NCBI GenBank assembly: GCA_900315085.1
Contig: OMXW01000028.1
Location: 1 to 32,217 of the forward strand
Length of the DNA: 32,217 nt
Reading direction: 5' to 3'
From: an uncultured Eubacteriales bacterium
GTDB lineage: Bacteria > Bacillota > Clostridia > Oscillospirales > Acutalibacteraceae
Part shown: positions 32,121 through 32,217 of the stretch, piece after piece
Layout: each line of letters begins with the position of its first letter
Numbering within the stretch: position 1 is the stretch's first letter
Notes under the pieces: model-generated
Databases searched by the model: none
The model's input: the letters and a program-made list of their open reading frames with translations, nothing else
Told to the model about the DNA's origin: nothing
Translations under genes and position numbers: made by a program

Positions 32121-32217
32121 ATCGAGTAGGGCGGAATAGCTCCGCCCTCTCACACCACCGTACGTGCCGTTCGGCATACGGCGGTTCAATTTAATTTCAA
32201 AGTATGTTGATTAAGAT
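32121..32217 (-). mobile_element. 3' end of a group II intron (domains V and VI), class-C-like, running off the window
   Basis: Read on the minus strand, a domain V-like hairpin (32185-32154: ACCGCCGT ... ACGGTGGT with a GCCGAACGGC tip and the usual AT/ACGT-type bulge) is followed by GTGAGAG. A domain VI stem follows (GGGCGGA/TCCGCCC, 32147-32129), and the terminal CTACTCGAT ends at 32121. This matches bacterial group II introns of the type that ends ...CTACTCGAT. The 3' splice boundary falls directly after the LRR-dockerin stop codon. The domain IV reverse transcriptase and the 5' part lie beyond the window. Confidence 0.75.

Noticed and set aside
1..32217. tRNA, rRNA, CRISPR array, prophage or plasmid replication genes
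   Set aside because: None seen by eye on either strand. The only mobile-element signal is the group II intron end at the right edge.

Overview
The window looks like chromosomal DNA of a Gram-positive Clostridia member, most likely Oscillospiraceae/Ruminococcus-like. Support for this: sigma-A promoters with TGn-extended -10 boxes, strong GGAGG ribosome binding sites, hairpin-plus-U terminators, a cellulosome-type dockerin on a BspA-type leucine-rich-repeat protein, an FprA flavodiiron protein with a fused rubredoxin, and a DUF1846 protein. No rRNA, tRNA or CRISPR array was seen. A class-C-like group II intron enters at the right edge.

Region 1 (about 8-19340, minus strand) is one long, tightly packed operon driven by two TTGACA-type promoters. 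Transcription order: a secreted/transmembrane trypsin-like protease with a cytoplasmic FHA domain; a PP2C phosphatase; a transmembrane Ser/Thr kinase whose catalytic loop is deleted with a frameshift; a one-TM protein carrying five [EQ]T-x-[VI]-L motifs and what looks like the first strands of an FHA domain; a four-TM protein; a 3335-residue membrane-anchored Ig-like surface protein built from ~870-residue higher-order repeats; a second transmembrane kinase with extracellular TPRs; a 44-residue one-TM protein missed by length cut-offs; a tail-anchored zinc-ribbon protein; and a one-TM TPR/carboxypeptidase-regulatory/DUF2135-like protein. Almost every product is membrane-attached. The parts fit an envelope-sensing phospho-threonine circuit (kinases write, phosphatase erases, FHA reads) wrapped round a giant surface protein. 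This is the best candidate for an undescribed system. Two stable stem-loops (14512-14537 and 3954-3983) sit between cistrons and may set expression ratios.

Region 2 (19445-24472, plus strand) has three separately promoted genes: DUF1846; a MepA-like MATE efflux pump behind a promoter, structured leader and terminator, which is the layout expected of a guanidine-IV (mepA motif) riboswitch; and the flavodiiron/flavin-reductase/rubredoxin O2 or NO reductase.

Region 3 (24472-27022, minus) is an ECF sigma factor, its membrane anti-sigma partner and an acyltransferase-3 protein, apparently one operon. A divergent alpha/beta hydrolase (27150-28070, plus) follows.

Region 4 (28115-30293, minus) is a two-component polysaccharide-export ABC transporter (ATPase with a Wzt-type C-terminal domain, and permease). 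A divergent cyclophilin-type lipoprotein follows (30373-31044, plus), then the secreted LRR-dockerin protein (31194-32120, plus). A group II intron on the minus strand ends exactly against the LRR-dockerin stop codon.
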